A DNA stretch of 64,000 bases from Pithys albifrons albifrons (taxonomy: Eukaryota; Chordata; Aves; Passeriformes; Thamnophilidae). A model generated the notes under the pieces. The model made no database searches and was not told the origin of the DNA. It was given only the letters and a program-made list of their open reading frames with translations. The DNA lies in assembly GCF_047495875.1 (NCBI RefSeq), contig NC_092465.1, positions 11,602,660 to 11,666,659 of the forward strand, read 5' to 3'. The translations under genes were made by a program, and so were the position numbers. Shown piece after piece: positions 23,284 through 36,622 of the stretch. Position 1 is the first letter of the stretch, and each line of letters begins with the position of its first letter.

Positions 23284-26200
23284 TTCCCTAAATGTGGAGG
23301 TTTTTTGTTGGTTTGTTTGCTTGTTTTGCACATTCAAAAATTAACAGCTTCTGTTGGCTTTGCTTCTACTTGCAGAGTAATTGCCTGCCTACAAACAGAG
23401 GGGGCTTGAGAAAGCCAGCCCTGTAATGAAGAATGGGTGAACTTCTCACATCTACTATAAGGTTCAGAGAAGTAGCAACAAATGAGCAGCTGTACTGTCT
23501 TATAATGATACAGACTAGCTGAATTAAGGCAGCATATTGTTTGTCTCTGTGTGCGTATCCAAGTCCTGAGATGCTCTGATGGTGGTCAACATAAGGGCTT
23601 TTGTGGCTCCTGATTTGCTAGCAGGGATTATTCTGAAGCATAGAGAGGTTTCCTTACCTGCTTGGTATGTGAGGAGTTAGGAAGTGTGAACAAATCTCAC
23701 TCATTAAATAGAAAAAATAATCTGAAGCTAGGATAGCTTTTCATTTGTATGTGTGTCAGTCCACCAACTGCAGACATGTTCATCCTGATCTAGCACAGCA
23801 GAACTGAAAATATTACTCTCTCTTAATTAGAGGAAAGCACCTTTTAATCAGCCAGCACAGTGCTGACAGATGCGGTCCCTGAAGAGTGGCCTGAGCAAGT
23901 GACTGAAGTGTGTTGCAACCCTTATAATTTCAGAACTCTTAAGAGGAATAGTCTCTGCTATTATTCAAACACTCTTGTTATGTGGCTTCCCAGTGGAAAG
24001 GCTTAGTTTATCTTATATCTCTATTGGTCAATGGTATCGTAGCTGAAGTGCTTTGCCTTCAGTGTAAGTTGTTTCAAGACCCGGCAATGTGTGAAAAAGT
24101 GCACGGGCACCATGTTACAAAGTTCACACAATGTGTTCTCGGCTGTATGAAATCAACACTTAATAAGCAGCTTTAGCTTGGGAATGTCATGGCAAGCAGA
24201 TTTAAGTGGATATATTCTTCCACACCCTTTCTTGACACACAGCTGCTCTCCTGCTGTTCTGGTACCTATGCTTTGTGGTACCAGACACAGTGAGAACTTA
24301 ATCATTTTACAAGCAGCCAAATACAAATTACAAAGCCAATTAGCAAATACTTTTATTTACAGGATTTACACTGCAGCTTGGCTGCATTCATACGTACACC
24401 AGCATAGTGGGCCCAGTTTGAGAAAGTAATTCGACATCTACCCATGAGTGTACATGACACTTCAGCAGAGGTTTACATGCTGTGCCCCAGCTTTGGGGTG
24501 AGTTGTTCTCCTAACCAGGGCATAGACTAATGGACTGGGAGATCAGCTCTTGGTTGTGCTGCAGATGCGCTCTGTGGTATTGGTTGAATTGCTCAATCTG
24601 TGCTTTAAATTTAAATGAGAATGTTGTATCTTTTTCACTCTTTTCCGTATATACTTAAATGACAAATTCTTCAAGACTAAGTTGTATAGAGCAGAACGAT
24701 CTTTACAACAGCTAACTTCACATATCTGGAGAATAATACCGCTCTGCAATCAGGGGTGACAGAGAAAGGACCTGCCCTCGGGTTGTTTAAACAGACATCA
24801 GCTGTGGCTCAATCTCCAGAGGAATCACCATCAACCCCCTCTGTGTCTTAATGCAACAAAACCACAGTCTTGACTGAGACTTCAGGGCATTACTGTTTAA
24901 CATGGGCATTTTCAGAAATGCTCTGGTGTTCACGAATAATAAGGTTAGTAGTAATAATAATGAGCAGTTTGAGGCATAATGCCATTTGTCCCAAAGTGCT
25001 CAGGAGTGTAGTCACTCGCTCTGGAGATGGCTGAAATGCAGCCAACTGGGATGAAACAAGGCTTGTGTTTAATACCATGGAGTGAAGCTGTGTGACCTTT
25101 TAGGATAGAAATTAAGAAGGTTGTTCTATCCCTCCAAGTTTGTGCATCGACTTTTTGTACAAGAGAAGGAGGATACTAGAATAGCTGGTTGCACCAGGCA
25201 ATTGCTCTTCTGGCCTAGTCCAGATGGGCTTAAGTTAGGAGAGAAAGGAATTAGTCAACATTCACTTGCAAGACAAAACAGAAGGGAAAAGAAAGCCAGA
25301 AAGGAATATCAAGAAGGCACCTGATCTATTCTTGCAGAGACCTCAGTGTTCTCATGTATTTCTTAATCATACTCTTTCAGTTGTTCTAAATTATAGTTTA
25401 GCGAGGTATTAAACAGACATAACTTCAAACACAAGCAGAAAAGAAGGACACAAATGGGGCAATTCTGGTTACAATAAACCATGCCTGTCATTCAGATACC
25501 TTGCTCTTTCTTGGACTGAAATTGCATTTAAAATGCAATTCATAAAATGGGCACTGTCTGATTCAGCAGATCTTTCCCTTTGGGTTTTTACTGCTGGTGT
25601 AGCTTTACAGAACAAGTGTGGTTAAAAGAGCATGTTATTAATTAAGGATTAGTCAGTTCTAGCTGGGCAGGTCAGCTGAAGTCAGGAGGTTTCTCTGATA
25701 GCCTGGTCTGCCTACAGGTGTTTGTATTGCTGCTGATAAGATGTGAGAAGGATCAAACAAACAAAAAGAAAGTGCCAGTAGCTGTGCAGACACCAGATGA
25801 GGCAAGCTGATGAAAAATGTAGGGAAACCTTCCATTCTATAAGAAAGCTCCAAGATCAGACTTAGAGAGCTAAGGTTAGTATAAAGCCCTTGGAAGATTG
25901 TTGTGCTATTCACATTAGTACATGTTCCTGCCTGGTCTAGGTCTCAGCCACCTGAGTGGCTTTGTTGAAGTGCCACACAGCAGTCACTGAGAGGAGAGAC
26001 TGGCTTTATTGAAATGGACACTCTTCCTGTCTGCATCTGTTTTGGCTGATTGCAATGAAAATTGTGTCCTTTAGATACGTCTCCTTCATTAAAGCTATTT
26101 TAGTTGAATTTGCTCTGCAGTGCTATCAAGGAAAAAAACCCTGAATATTAAAATTTATTACTTAGTCAAACTGTCCAGTTCTTGCAAGACTAGAACAAGA

Positions 26201-28225
26201 AGCTGAAATCTGCATTATAAGACCTCCAAAATCAATGCATTTAAATAGCATGCTTAACAACATGATAGAAACTTCAAGTCTCTAGTTATGAGAACTTTCT
26301 CCTGAGGGTGTTGTAAGATTGGAGGCCTTCTCCAGGAATAGGCTTCTTCCAGGATATCTCATGTCCTGGAGTTGCATTAAATATTTTGTTGAGGGTAGCC
26401 ATGTGGTGTTCTAAGGGAGCTGTCAGATCCATCACTGCATGAGATTTTATGTCCATTTTGAAATTTTATCTGTGTGTAAGCTTAGGGCCTCCGGTCTGCT
26501 GCATGTACCTGCAGGATCTAGTATTTAAGACTGATGCTGATGCTAAAGAGTTAATAACAAATTTTGTGGGAGAGCATGTAGCCCTTTGAGACAAAATAGG
26601 TTTTCAGACTGTACAAAAGAACTGCTGGATCTTCAGTGATAGTACTAAGAGAGGGATGGAGATTCTGTCTGTTTGTACTTCTCTGTGTACTTGCAGAAGG
26701 TATAATAATCACTGATACATTTTCTTCAGATTCTGCTAATGGTCTCTCTCTTCTCTGGATACCCAGTCCTGGTACACAATAGGATGGTGCAAATCCGAGC
26801 AAATCAGAGCTACATCAGCTAAGATTTGGTACCAGGAGTTTGACTTCCCTAGTTCCCCATCATCCTTGTTCCCATCCTTCTTTATTGACAGTCAGCAGCA
26901 TTTGAGACCTTTTTATTTATAGAACTGGAACAAAGTGCACAGGCCACTCTATGATTAAGACTTAGGTGATATAAAAGTGATAGATTATAGAACAAGAAAA
27001 AATTGGTCAAGACTTGTAGTGTCATTGTGATGCAACATGAATCTCTCGTGCGCTGAATTTTTAATTGCTTTCTTTGCTATGGCAGACTCTAAACAAGGCT
27101 CTTCAGAAGAGTCCTTTGGACTTTTTTGTCACTATAGGGTCTTTCCATTGGTTTCTCTGAATTTATTGACATAAGACTGGAACTTGCATTTTCACTAAAT
27201 AGGGTAATGTCTGTATACTGGCACTTCTAGAGCAGATGAAACTATATCATAAAAGCTGCACTTTCTACCACTTAAATAGAGCTGCTTCCAGAAGCATAGT
27301 TCAGTTCACCCTGTATGACATAAATAAGTCTTCTCAGGGTGATTGTAGTGACAGGGATGTTGGAAAAGGATCACAGCTCTTTAGACCTCCTGACAGATGG
27401 GATGCAAAAATACGAAGTTAGATGTGGCCAAAAATGTCAAGCACACAATCCAGTCTGTATGGCTTAATATGTCAGCTGATTCCTGGTAACTGCATTGTCT
27501 TAGCAAGTAAAAACTGAGACAAGGCCTCATCCATAGATGTTTATTGAAATGTTGTTCCCTATTTGTGATGGAATATGAACATTCAGAAGAAGGGTAACAG
27601 GAGCTCAGCTGATGTGTAGTATCTTATGCTACAGTGACTTCTGTCAGGAATTCCCCTGCTTTGCCTGTGAAGAGACGATGACAGGAGGATTGGGAATATC
27701 TGCAGTCACTGCCTTGATTTCCCTGCTGATGTTGTATGCAGAGAGATTCTGCTGAGAAGTGTTTGCCCTCTTCTCTTCCATGAAGTCCTGAATGGGAATG
27801 CCCAGAAGGACAGGCTTGGGGGAGCTTACTACAGGAGCCAGCTTTTCTCCAACTGGCTGCTGTCCAATCCCAGTTTTCTCAGAATGCAGTGAAAAACTTG
27901 ACTGCAGCCCATATGGACTTCAGCTAAAGCCTCTTGAGGTTTGCAAATGGTCCCTTGTGGCTGGAATTTCACTATGGTTCTTCATTATGGCTTCTGGAAT
28001 ATTTAATACCAGGACCTGCTCAGAACTTTGTTACCAGGTTCACAAAGACACTGATGTACAAGCCAGTGAACAGGCATATAACTGTTTTTGTATTCTCTGG
28101 AGAGAAGTCCGGGAAAAACTTTTGTTTGTAGACATGAATGACCAAAAACTATTACTTGCTTTATAACTTTTCACTTCCTTCTTTGGTAGCCTAATAGTTT
28201 GTAATTTTTCTGCTTGTTCATGCAG

Positions 28226-28271
28226 GAACTACCTCTTCAGACTTAGTCTACACAACGTTTCTCTTATTCAG
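28226..28271 (+). CDS. SEMA5B: SEMA5B coding exon b (46-nt exon)
   Basis: This very short exon lies between an acceptor AG at 28224-28225 (preceded by TTCATGC) and the donor GTATGT at 28272. The first G completes the Arg codon left open by exon a. Fifteen codons then read NYLFRLSLHNVSLIQ. The GARNYLFRL motif across the junction is highly conserved at the start of class-5 semaphorin propellers, and HNVS holds a possible N-glycosylation site. The exon ends on a codon boundary. It sits alone between introns of 15.1 and 23.8 kb and is too short to appear as an ORF in a six-frame search. Skipping it alone would shift the frame, because 46 is not a multiple of three. Confidence 0.94.
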
Positions 28272-31200
28272 GTATGTTCACTTTTTACTCTCTTGTTTTA
28301 TTTGACTTGTTAATGAAAGTTCTGTAATATTTGATGTACATTTTCAGAAGTCTATATAGTGTAAATTTGCCCAAAGTGGTGAAGCAAGAAGACAAAGTGA
28401 GAACAAGATGCTTATTTTCACTACAGTGATAATGTTGGGGGAAGGGCTCTTCTACATTTGCCCACTTGGATGGTGCTCTCTGGTTTTGATTCTTGAGTGT
28501 TTGGGTGATAACAGAATCTGCCAAAAATGTGGCATCTTAAGGAACAAAGCATGTAGTGTGACTGATAGAGACTTAAACACAACAATCAGTAGAAATCCTT
28601 GGTGTTCTTTAGAGATGTCAGCAACGTGTTGTAGAAGCTTTTACTGTTCTCATCCATCCTGTTTTAGTCCTTGTTGGCCTTTGTGAACAAGGAATGCTGA
28701 GAACCTGTGTTTTGCTGAATGCATTACTAAACCCATGATTGGAGTTGCAAGCATTCGAGAGGCAAAATGGGTTGAAAAATGTATGTTACCCATGCCTTTA
28801 CCAAGGCAAAGCAGCTGAAAGGGCTTGCAAGTACCCAGCAGTGCTAGTACTTTGCTCTCTCTGTACTGAATCTGGAATTGAAAGATGGAGCAAAAATTGT
28901 TAGTGGAAACCCCGGCTGCTTATCTTAAAATAAATAAATACTTATGCTTTGGGATATTTTTCATTTTCTATGGTTGCTCGAGCACCAAAGATGTATTCAG
29001 CATTTTTCTGACAGTCTGAGGGGCCTTAGTCCTGTACCTGACCATGCAAAGAAGCCATTACAGTAATATTGCCAGCCTTTCTGAAGTGCACAGGCATTTT
29101 CCTGTTAGTAAGAGTTACAAGTATAGTTGTTGAGAAGAAAAGATGTTTAATGGTTGTAAAATGCATTGAATCTTCCTTTAAAAAGGAAAACAAAGTCCGG
29201 AGTTACCACTGACAACAATAAAGAATTAGAGAAGCTGATACTCCCATTTGGCAGTAGTTTCCCTTTGCAGAGCTATATTAGCGTGGCTGGAAGGTTTCCA
29301 GCAAGCACACAGGAGAGGGGAGTCTCTGTAGTTATGAAAGGTGTCATACCTTCAGCAAAGCATGTTATCACACTGCCTGACGCAGCCTCGTGCTTGTCGG
29401 ATGAGGGATCCCCTTCCACGAAACCCAGTTGTGAATCTCCCTAATACACTTCTGAAGTCAGGCTTGGCTCGGGCCCTTCTCAGTGCAGTGAGTTTCCTTT
29501 TCTACACTGCAAAACATGAGAAGTCTCCTTCTATGGCACTGGAGGTTGCTGTGGGATCTCCGGTTAACATAATGAGCTTAGTTTGCTCCTGCTTTCTGGG
29601 TGTATCCGGTCACTTTGCCAAGACTTTTTGCATGACAAAGAGAGCATGGAATTATGTTGACACACGTGTTGGGAATGATGGAAGCAATTGTTTCCCGACC
29701 TAATGGTTGCCTAAGTAGCTGCTTGGCTGGTCTCCATAAAGCACAAGATGCAGCTTAGTGGCACTTGCTCCCACCTTCCCTTAGTGGTGCATAATTTTAA
29801 AGATCAGATCAGAAAGCAAGACAAGAGACACAAGGAGCTTGCATTTAGGTCTGTAGGGGTGCAGTTTAAGAAATAATCACAATGTTAATATGCGTTATTT
29901 TGTATCCCCTCTTTGCTCATAAATATAATACAGTGTGGATCTTCCCAGGACTGATTTGGGATAGTTTTTCATCTTGAGATTGTGTTCTGATTTATTTCTG
30001 CTCATGGGACTTCATGCTGCCAGTGGTGCTAAATCTGCTTCACCGTGCAGGTTTGTGCTGACAGATGTCTGCTCCCTGGCATTTGTACTCCCATAAGGTG
30101 AAGGCAGAAGCACGAGGGGCAGAGTCTGCAGAGAGCAGGATATGCTGGTTGTGGGACAAAGCCTGGCAGTGTGTGGAATGTACCCCTCTAAGCAGGGTTG
30201 GGTGAATTTTAAAGCTGATTTTTCCCTGAGCATTCTGGTGCAATCAGTTGTCTCCTTAGGCTGTGATGTCCCTGGGAGAAATGGCAAGGACACATTTTAG
30301 CTCCACAGTTGTTGCAGAAAGGAAGGGAAGCCACGGTGTTCCTGTGAGGGAGATTACTCTGAACTATCTTCTCAGTCAGGGTGGCAGCAGCATCTCAGAG
30401 GAGCAATAGCCCCGTGCCACTGCTCGTTAGCACAGCAAAATCAGTGCTTCAGTCTCTCATTCTCTGATGGGTAGATTGACTGGCTCACTCTACCTAATGC
30501 ATGTTTTCGTTGACAGTTATCTGTTCTTTAACTAGAAAATGAATATTTCCTGCCATTGAGCAGACCATAATGTTTTTCATCACACCATGGCTTTATTCAT
30601 TCCTTTCCAATGGGAATATATTATTATTCTTTTGGATTATAATCCCCTTTATGAATATTGCATATCACAAACCCAGTGCTAACCATGTCATTTACTCCCT
30701 GATCTTAGAAAGGTTTTCAGCTCCAACACTTTAAAAGACTGTGCTCTTTCCTTATACCTGTTGAATGACAGTGGAGACCTTTCATTTAAACTTGATACAA
30801 AATCAATTAAAATGAGGAGAAATTTTCCATCAACTTCAAGGATCATTTTATGAAACAGTCACTCTTAAAAATACATTTTAGGAATCTCCAGTTCCAGACA
30901 TTAAAATGATTGATTAATCCTGGATCTGTGTTGGGCTGCCATTAATATAAACTAAATTTTGTAATCACCACAGCATAAGAACACTGAAGTATCATATAGC
31001 CAAGCCACATAGTTTGGATAGGAAGTTACTGTCATGGAATTGCAGTAGACTAAATGACAAACTTCAGTATTATATGGGCAAGTTACTGATTTAGACTTGT
31101 GTAAATAAGATAGCATTTCCCTACAGAAGAATTGTGATTTCAGAGGAGTGAAGGAAGAGGGATCGATTTTAGAATGTGTCAGCTCTTGGGCCATATTATA

Positions 31201-32264
31201 AAGGAGTAATTTTTTTTTTCCTTTCTTAGCTCTCATCTGCTCTAACTGTGCTGATCTCTTTTCCTCACTTAAAATTTTCTCTTGGTTCTGCTGCATGTTT
31301 CTGCAAGTCTGTGGTGCTGAGCTTTTACATGAGAACTAGTGAGTGAAGTGGAGCAGAAACTGAAGCAGAACAAGCTCATTTATTGCTCCATAGAACCAAG
31401 TGTCCCAAATTCTCAGAAATTTCCTCCCCCTCCGCCTCTTTGTTTCTGAAATGTGTTTCAGAAATTCCATTTGGAACCTGAAAAACTTTTCACCAAATGA
31501 GTTTTAGTTGCATGAGAAACATTGGTGGTGCTTAATTTTTTTGTGAAGAACATTTTTGGTTGGATTTCAGTGTCCATAGGGAAATTGAGGCCAAGGTATT
31601 TTGGGGATCACTTGTGAGTTTTTCTACCTCTTTTTCAGGCAAATATTGAGGCACCTCGTTAAAGAAATAGTGAAAATCAGCAACTTGCGGTGCCTCAGGT
31701 GAAATATCCAAAAGCATCCGTTAATATTGAAAACTTTGGCATGTAGTATTCAAATTCTTGCAGCCGTCAAGAAGCATAGGATACTGTTCCCTAAATCTTT
31801 AGCATCTTTTAAACAAAATTTCTGCACCATGTTTCATGTCCATCTTTAAATGGTCCTCTTATATGCATTGTAAACTCTCAATATTAGACATTTTATAGAA
31901 CACATTTTTGAAATGATGTGCATTTGGAGCACATGCTGTTTAATTTATGCATGGGCCTGAAACAAGGTTAGCTGTTAATCTGCAGCTTTCATGGTGAGGC
32001 CATAGAAAAGTCAGTTTTATACTAGAGTTGGTAATTAACAGAGTAGGTGGAAGGGTCTTTTTAAAAATGTAAGCCTTTGAGCAAATTTTTTAAAATGCAC
32101 AAGGCTGATTAGGACTTCTTATCAAGGAATGCTATTCTGTGGTGTGTGTAAAAGGCAAGCTTCTTGGCTGGCATTTCATAAATCCCAGTGCAGTGTCTAC
32201 CCCCTGTTCACCCCGATTTTACCTGGATCTTAGAGTTCTCAGTTTAACTGAGTAGGCAATTATT

Positions 32265-32305
32265 TTTCCAACCTTTTTGAGATGGCAAGATTTCCAACCT
32301 TTTTG
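32265..32305 (+). repeat. Short direct repeat, 26-bp period
   Basis: TTTCCAACCTTTTTG occurs at 32265-32279 and again, identical, at 32291-32305. It is intronic. Confidence 0.9.
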
Positions 32306-32483
32306 GCCATGAGATGAAAACAGGACTATTTGACATTTTTGTAAAATCTGAGAGAAGAAGATAGACACGTGGTTACTTTGGATAGAAATACTATGGGTCA
32401 GGTTATTTTCTGAAGCATAAAAAGAAAGCATCTGAATGTGCATTTCTCTCATCTCAAATGATTGCTCTGGTTTGTTTGGGGCA

Positions 32484-32546
32484 TCCTTTTTCCCTTTATC
32501 TTTCCCTTCTCCTTCCCCTTCCCTTTCACTTTCCTTTTCCTTCTCT
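32484..32546 (+). repeat. Polypyrimidine tract of 63 bases
   Basis: The run of CT-rich sequence contains only two purines (near 32498 and 32528), with repeated CCCTT/TTCC units. Mirror-like polypyrimidine tracts can form triplex DNA. It is far from any exon, so it is not a splice signal of the known exons. Confidence 0.9.
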
Positions 32547-32921
32547 ATGCATCTAAGGTGTCTTTCTGCACTCTCATCTGATAAGTTTAATAGAAACTGT
32601 TAGAAAATCTAAAAATGTTTTGGTTTTGAGTATTTTTTGAAACAGAAGATCTCTTAAAAAAACTAACCAGCCCTGTGAAGTTTGTGTGCCAATATGTTGT
32701 ATTAGGTTAGTAGCACTTAAGTATTTAAAATACTTTAAGAGTCTGTATTGTATTTTAACAGACTGAAAGAGTAAATTAGTACACCTGTTGCAGAACTGTT
32801 TGAAAGACATAAGCTATTTCATCTGTTTAGAAATAAAAAAGAAATTGAGATTAAAATATGCTTTACTTGACAATTTAATATTTTATTCCCAAGGACAAAA
32901 ATTGAAGTGAATATCAAGTTA

Positions 32922-32936
32922 AGAGAGAGAGAGAGT
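32922..32936 (+). repeat. (GA)n microsatellite
   Basis: A short alternating AG run of about seven units in the 23.8-kb intron. Confidence 0.9.
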
Positions 32937-35491
32937 GTTTCCCAGTAGTCATAAACCTGAATTTGAAAGGATTCCTTCTGGAGTTCCCCACTGTTCAATA
33001 CCACCAAGGTCTACAACTACCCCACTACAAAACGTGAAAATGCTTCCAAAAATGCAACTTCATTTGCTTCTGAAATTTGGCTTCACATTTCTAAATATGA
33101 TCCCCTATATTCACATGAGCTCTTTGGAGAGTGTTATCCAGTCACAAGGGCAAACCTTGATGAACTACTCAGTCCCACTGAGGCATAACACTGAAACCCA
33201 AGCTTGAAGTTATCAGCATGCTGAGGCAGAATAAGCTCTTAAGGCTTGATCTGAAGCTTACTGAAATCAGTTTCTTTCTGCTGATATTGTGGGGTTTTGG
33301 AATGAGCATTTTCAAATAAGAGACAAATCATTTCCATAGGGCAGGTGAACTGCAGCCTCCTATCCAGTACATTTCTGGTAAGGACAATTTTACTTCAGTT
33401 TTTGATTTGCTCAGTCTAAGAAACAGCAACATCCCTGCTACAGAGATGAAGCTCTTAAACTGCACAGCTGCTCCTGAAGACACACTTCCCTCCCTGCTAC
33501 TCCCTGAAGGGATTTTTAACTCTATAGCCTAATCACTGGTAAATCAACAGTATGTATCAACAAAGTGTAGTTAATCATAATAAAACTTGCCTATCAGTCC
33601 TGAATATGTCATATAGCAACAAAGGGAATAGGTTTTGTCTTTTGCACTTTGAATCAAACCGAGCATTAAATGCATTATTTTCTACTTATTTAGGGCTCAG
33701 TAGTGCCACACTTAAGTGTGCTGATGAGAAACGCGCTCTACAAGTGTATGGAAGTGCGAGGAGAGGTGGCAGAGTTAGACTTGGTTTTTTCTCTGTATAG
33801 TTGAATAAAATATGATAAAACCAATGGGGAGCAGTGAGTAACATAGATTATTACAGCTTGAATTGTCATTCAAGTAATCTCTCTTGGTGAAAATATTTAA
33901 GGATTCACAACATAAAGCCCTGGCACTCATCAGAAAACTTGAAAATATGAGATAAATGTTACATCCCCAAGAGTTGCTGAAGCCCCAGATGGAGCTCGGA
34001 GGGCCAAATTCATGGTGATGGATCTGCCCACAGGTGCCTGAGGTAGAGTTACTCTGCCTGGTTTGTCTGCGTGGTGTTTGATTGCATGAGAAATAAAGCA
34101 CTGTTTTATAGAGCACTGTGGATTTTGCCAGTAAAAAAGAGGTTAAAGTATTGTGTTTCAGATTTACTTGCAGAAACACCCTTGAGCCAGAGCCATTCCT
34201 GTTTTTCAAAATATCCTTTCAAAAATCATGAGGAAATTAAGCATTGATACACAGTGCAAGCCCAGGGGTTCTCAGAAGCTGGCCCAACTTTGGTGAAGAT
34301 ATTTATTTCTTCAATCTAGTCAGTGTCAATTTAAAATCCAGCTTGGGAAGTAATTTTGGGAAAGAGTGAGAATACTTTGGCTGTCTTTATGTACCACTGA
34401 GCTGCCTGACAGGAACTCTATTTTGAAATGTTCAGGAATAAGCTTGACTTTCCAGAAGCCATTTTCTTAAAAGCAGTTTATTATTTGTTTCTTGCAGATT
34501 CACAAATACATGTTTGAATTATATGGCACATATTTCTAGATACAATGTTTATTTCTTTATTTTTAGGCTGATGCAGTTCCCTCATTTAAAAATATAATCA
34601 AAACCTCTACTTGAGCAGATGCAGTCTTTAATATGTGGCTCATAGCTGAGTTCAGATTGTCACATATTTTATCAGTATGAAACATTTTTTATTAACAGAT
34701 TAACATATAAATCTATTCATAAATCACCTTCCAAAACTGCGCCTAAAACCTTTCATTCTCAGACTAGAGGTTTAAAGCTATTCCATAATAAAGGTTATAT
34801 TGGCTGAACAAACTTTCTGGTAAATTCAGCTTTTTATTCTTATGGTTTCACATTCCCAAATAAAGTCTACTCCCTTAATATGTCCTTCCTTAAAGATGAC
34901 TGGTCAGGAGCTAGATCAAGGCTTTCAGGTACAGGTCTCCTTTCCAAAGATTTATCTAAGAGAGAAATTTCTACCTGGAGTGGGAGATGAGGGATGAAAA
35001 CAAGGCGTGTCAGACTGGAAGTGGCCATGTCTGAAGGCCACTCTTCATCCTTCAAGGACACACTTCTCAAGCTCGTTGCTGCTGGGAACTCTGCTCTTCA
35101 GCAGGATCTGGTGTGTGCTGTTGGAAATGAACCTTGTGCTGATTGATGTTGGTCATCAGCTGAAATTCAGAGATCAAAGAAAGCAAATCTCTTCTCATAC
35201 TCCATGGCACTGAGTGATTTCTGAACACAACACCCCCCTGTCTGAGAGAACCAAACTCAGGAGTCCATTTATAGCCAGCAAAGCCTTTAAGCCCAGGTTT
35301 AGCTTTATATAAATGCTAGTTTTCCTTTGAGAATTCTCTGAGCTAAGAACATGCTGCATGCTCTAGTGAGTGAGAGTATGTTTCAATAAGTGCATTCATA
35401 GCTCTGCTAAACTGGGTCAGAGTCCACTGCCTAGTTATGACCAATGTAATTGCCCTCTAAAGTGAGTATTGAGGCATAGTATGGGAAGTTC

Positions 35492-35528
35492 TTATATATA
35501 TATATTTACATATATATATTTTTGTATA
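35492..35528 (+). repeat. (TA)n microsatellite, interrupted
   Basis: Two TA runs separated by TTTACA, followed by more TA-rich sequence to about 35560. It is a likely polymorphic site. Confidence 0.9.
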
Positions 35529-36512
35529 TGTACCCATACACAGGAGGATCATATACACATGTAGAGGAGGGTCAGGAGTTGAACCTATTTGGATTCATAC
35601 TTCAGGAAGGGCAGCCTTCTTGGAATCAGTGAAAACCATGAATCAGATTTGTATCCAGAGGGGAACTACTCTGTTACACTCACACAGTGAGGGGAGATTT
35701 ACATGGTGAATGTCAGCTGTGGATTGCCAGCCTACTTTCCTGGGTAATGTCTTAGTTGTCAGTCCCTCCTTCCCACCTCACCTCACCTAAAAGCCAAAAT
35801 TACTACAGGGGTTTTGGTCTTTGTCAGCAAACATTATGAGCAGGATTTAGAAACTGAGAATTTAATTAGCTGCTGAAGTCACTGATAACAGTAGCATATT
35901 GGACTCCTTATTTGATAAAATGCTGTCAGGCATTTTATGTGTAGGGAATGAAGACTAATGCTCTTATTTCTTGCAACTTACAGTCAGGACCATTACACAT
36001 CCTTTAGAAAGGGGAGGGGGAAAATGAAAAAAAAATTCCTTGTACTTCTCATTTCCTGTCACCAATGTTGCTTCTTTATCTTCGCAAAATGTATTTTGTT
36101 TGTCTGTTTAGCCCTTTTCCTCTGCAATCTGCTTCCCACTCCACCAGCTCCAGGAGGCTCTGGGGGATCTCTGTGTGCTTATACCCTGGCTTGTCTGTCC
36201 CCTGCCCTGACACACACATTCATCTGTGGCTGCTGTCGAGAAATTGAGCCCTGCAGATGTTCCTGAGAGGCAAATCAGCCTCTTGTTGTAGACAACACCT
36301 TACCTGAACCAACATTTATATAAACTGAGATTTATATGAAAATGTGCTGCTTTTTTATTATTACCTTAGGGATGCAGTATATTTTTAGACATGGGACTGG
36401 TTTATTCTCTAGCTTTAATTGTTGGCTTATCACATGGCACAGAAAGCAGTTTCTAATTGCTCCTGTCCCAATTAGGGCTCTCTGATATGATCATTTGTGA
36501 AGGCTCCAACAC

Positions 36513-36622
36513 ATCGCGGGCTGAATGCAGCACCTTCACTAAGAGCAGTCGATGCAGGAGCAGCGACTTATCGAGTTTCACACGCCGAGCGCAGGGTTCA
36601 CACAGCCAGTTCCTGCTTCACG
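36513..36622. promoter_or_regulatory. Local CpG cluster in an intron
   Basis: Nine CpG dinucleotides fall within about 110 bases (for example in ATCGCGGG, CAGCGAC and CACGCCGAGCGC), while surrounding intron sequence has almost none. Retained CpGs may mean the DNA is unmethylated in the germ line, as at an enhancer or minor promoter, or that the insert is recent. It is too short to be a classical CpG island, and no TATA box or exon was found beside it. Confidence 0.4.

Larger units (their letters stand above)
13114..28225 (+). other. SEMA5B: SEMA5B intron a-b (15.1 kb)
   Basis: Intron with a GTAAAG donor and a TTCATGCAG acceptor; it interrupts an Arg codon after its second base. It contains most of the recognisable mobile-element debris in the window: CR1 fragments at 17053-17206 and 22310-22557, a MIR-like SINE at 21845-22035 with a weaker candidate at 17853-17952, and a solo LTR at 22708-23283. 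A GC-richer block lies at 16126-16960. From 23284 to 28225, and from 18180 to 21840, I see no feature beyond short simple repeats. Confidence 0.9.

Noticed and set aside
33775..34209. 144-codon open frame on the minus strand
   Set aside because: Low-complexity Ser/Asn-rich translation without family likeness. Likely chance.
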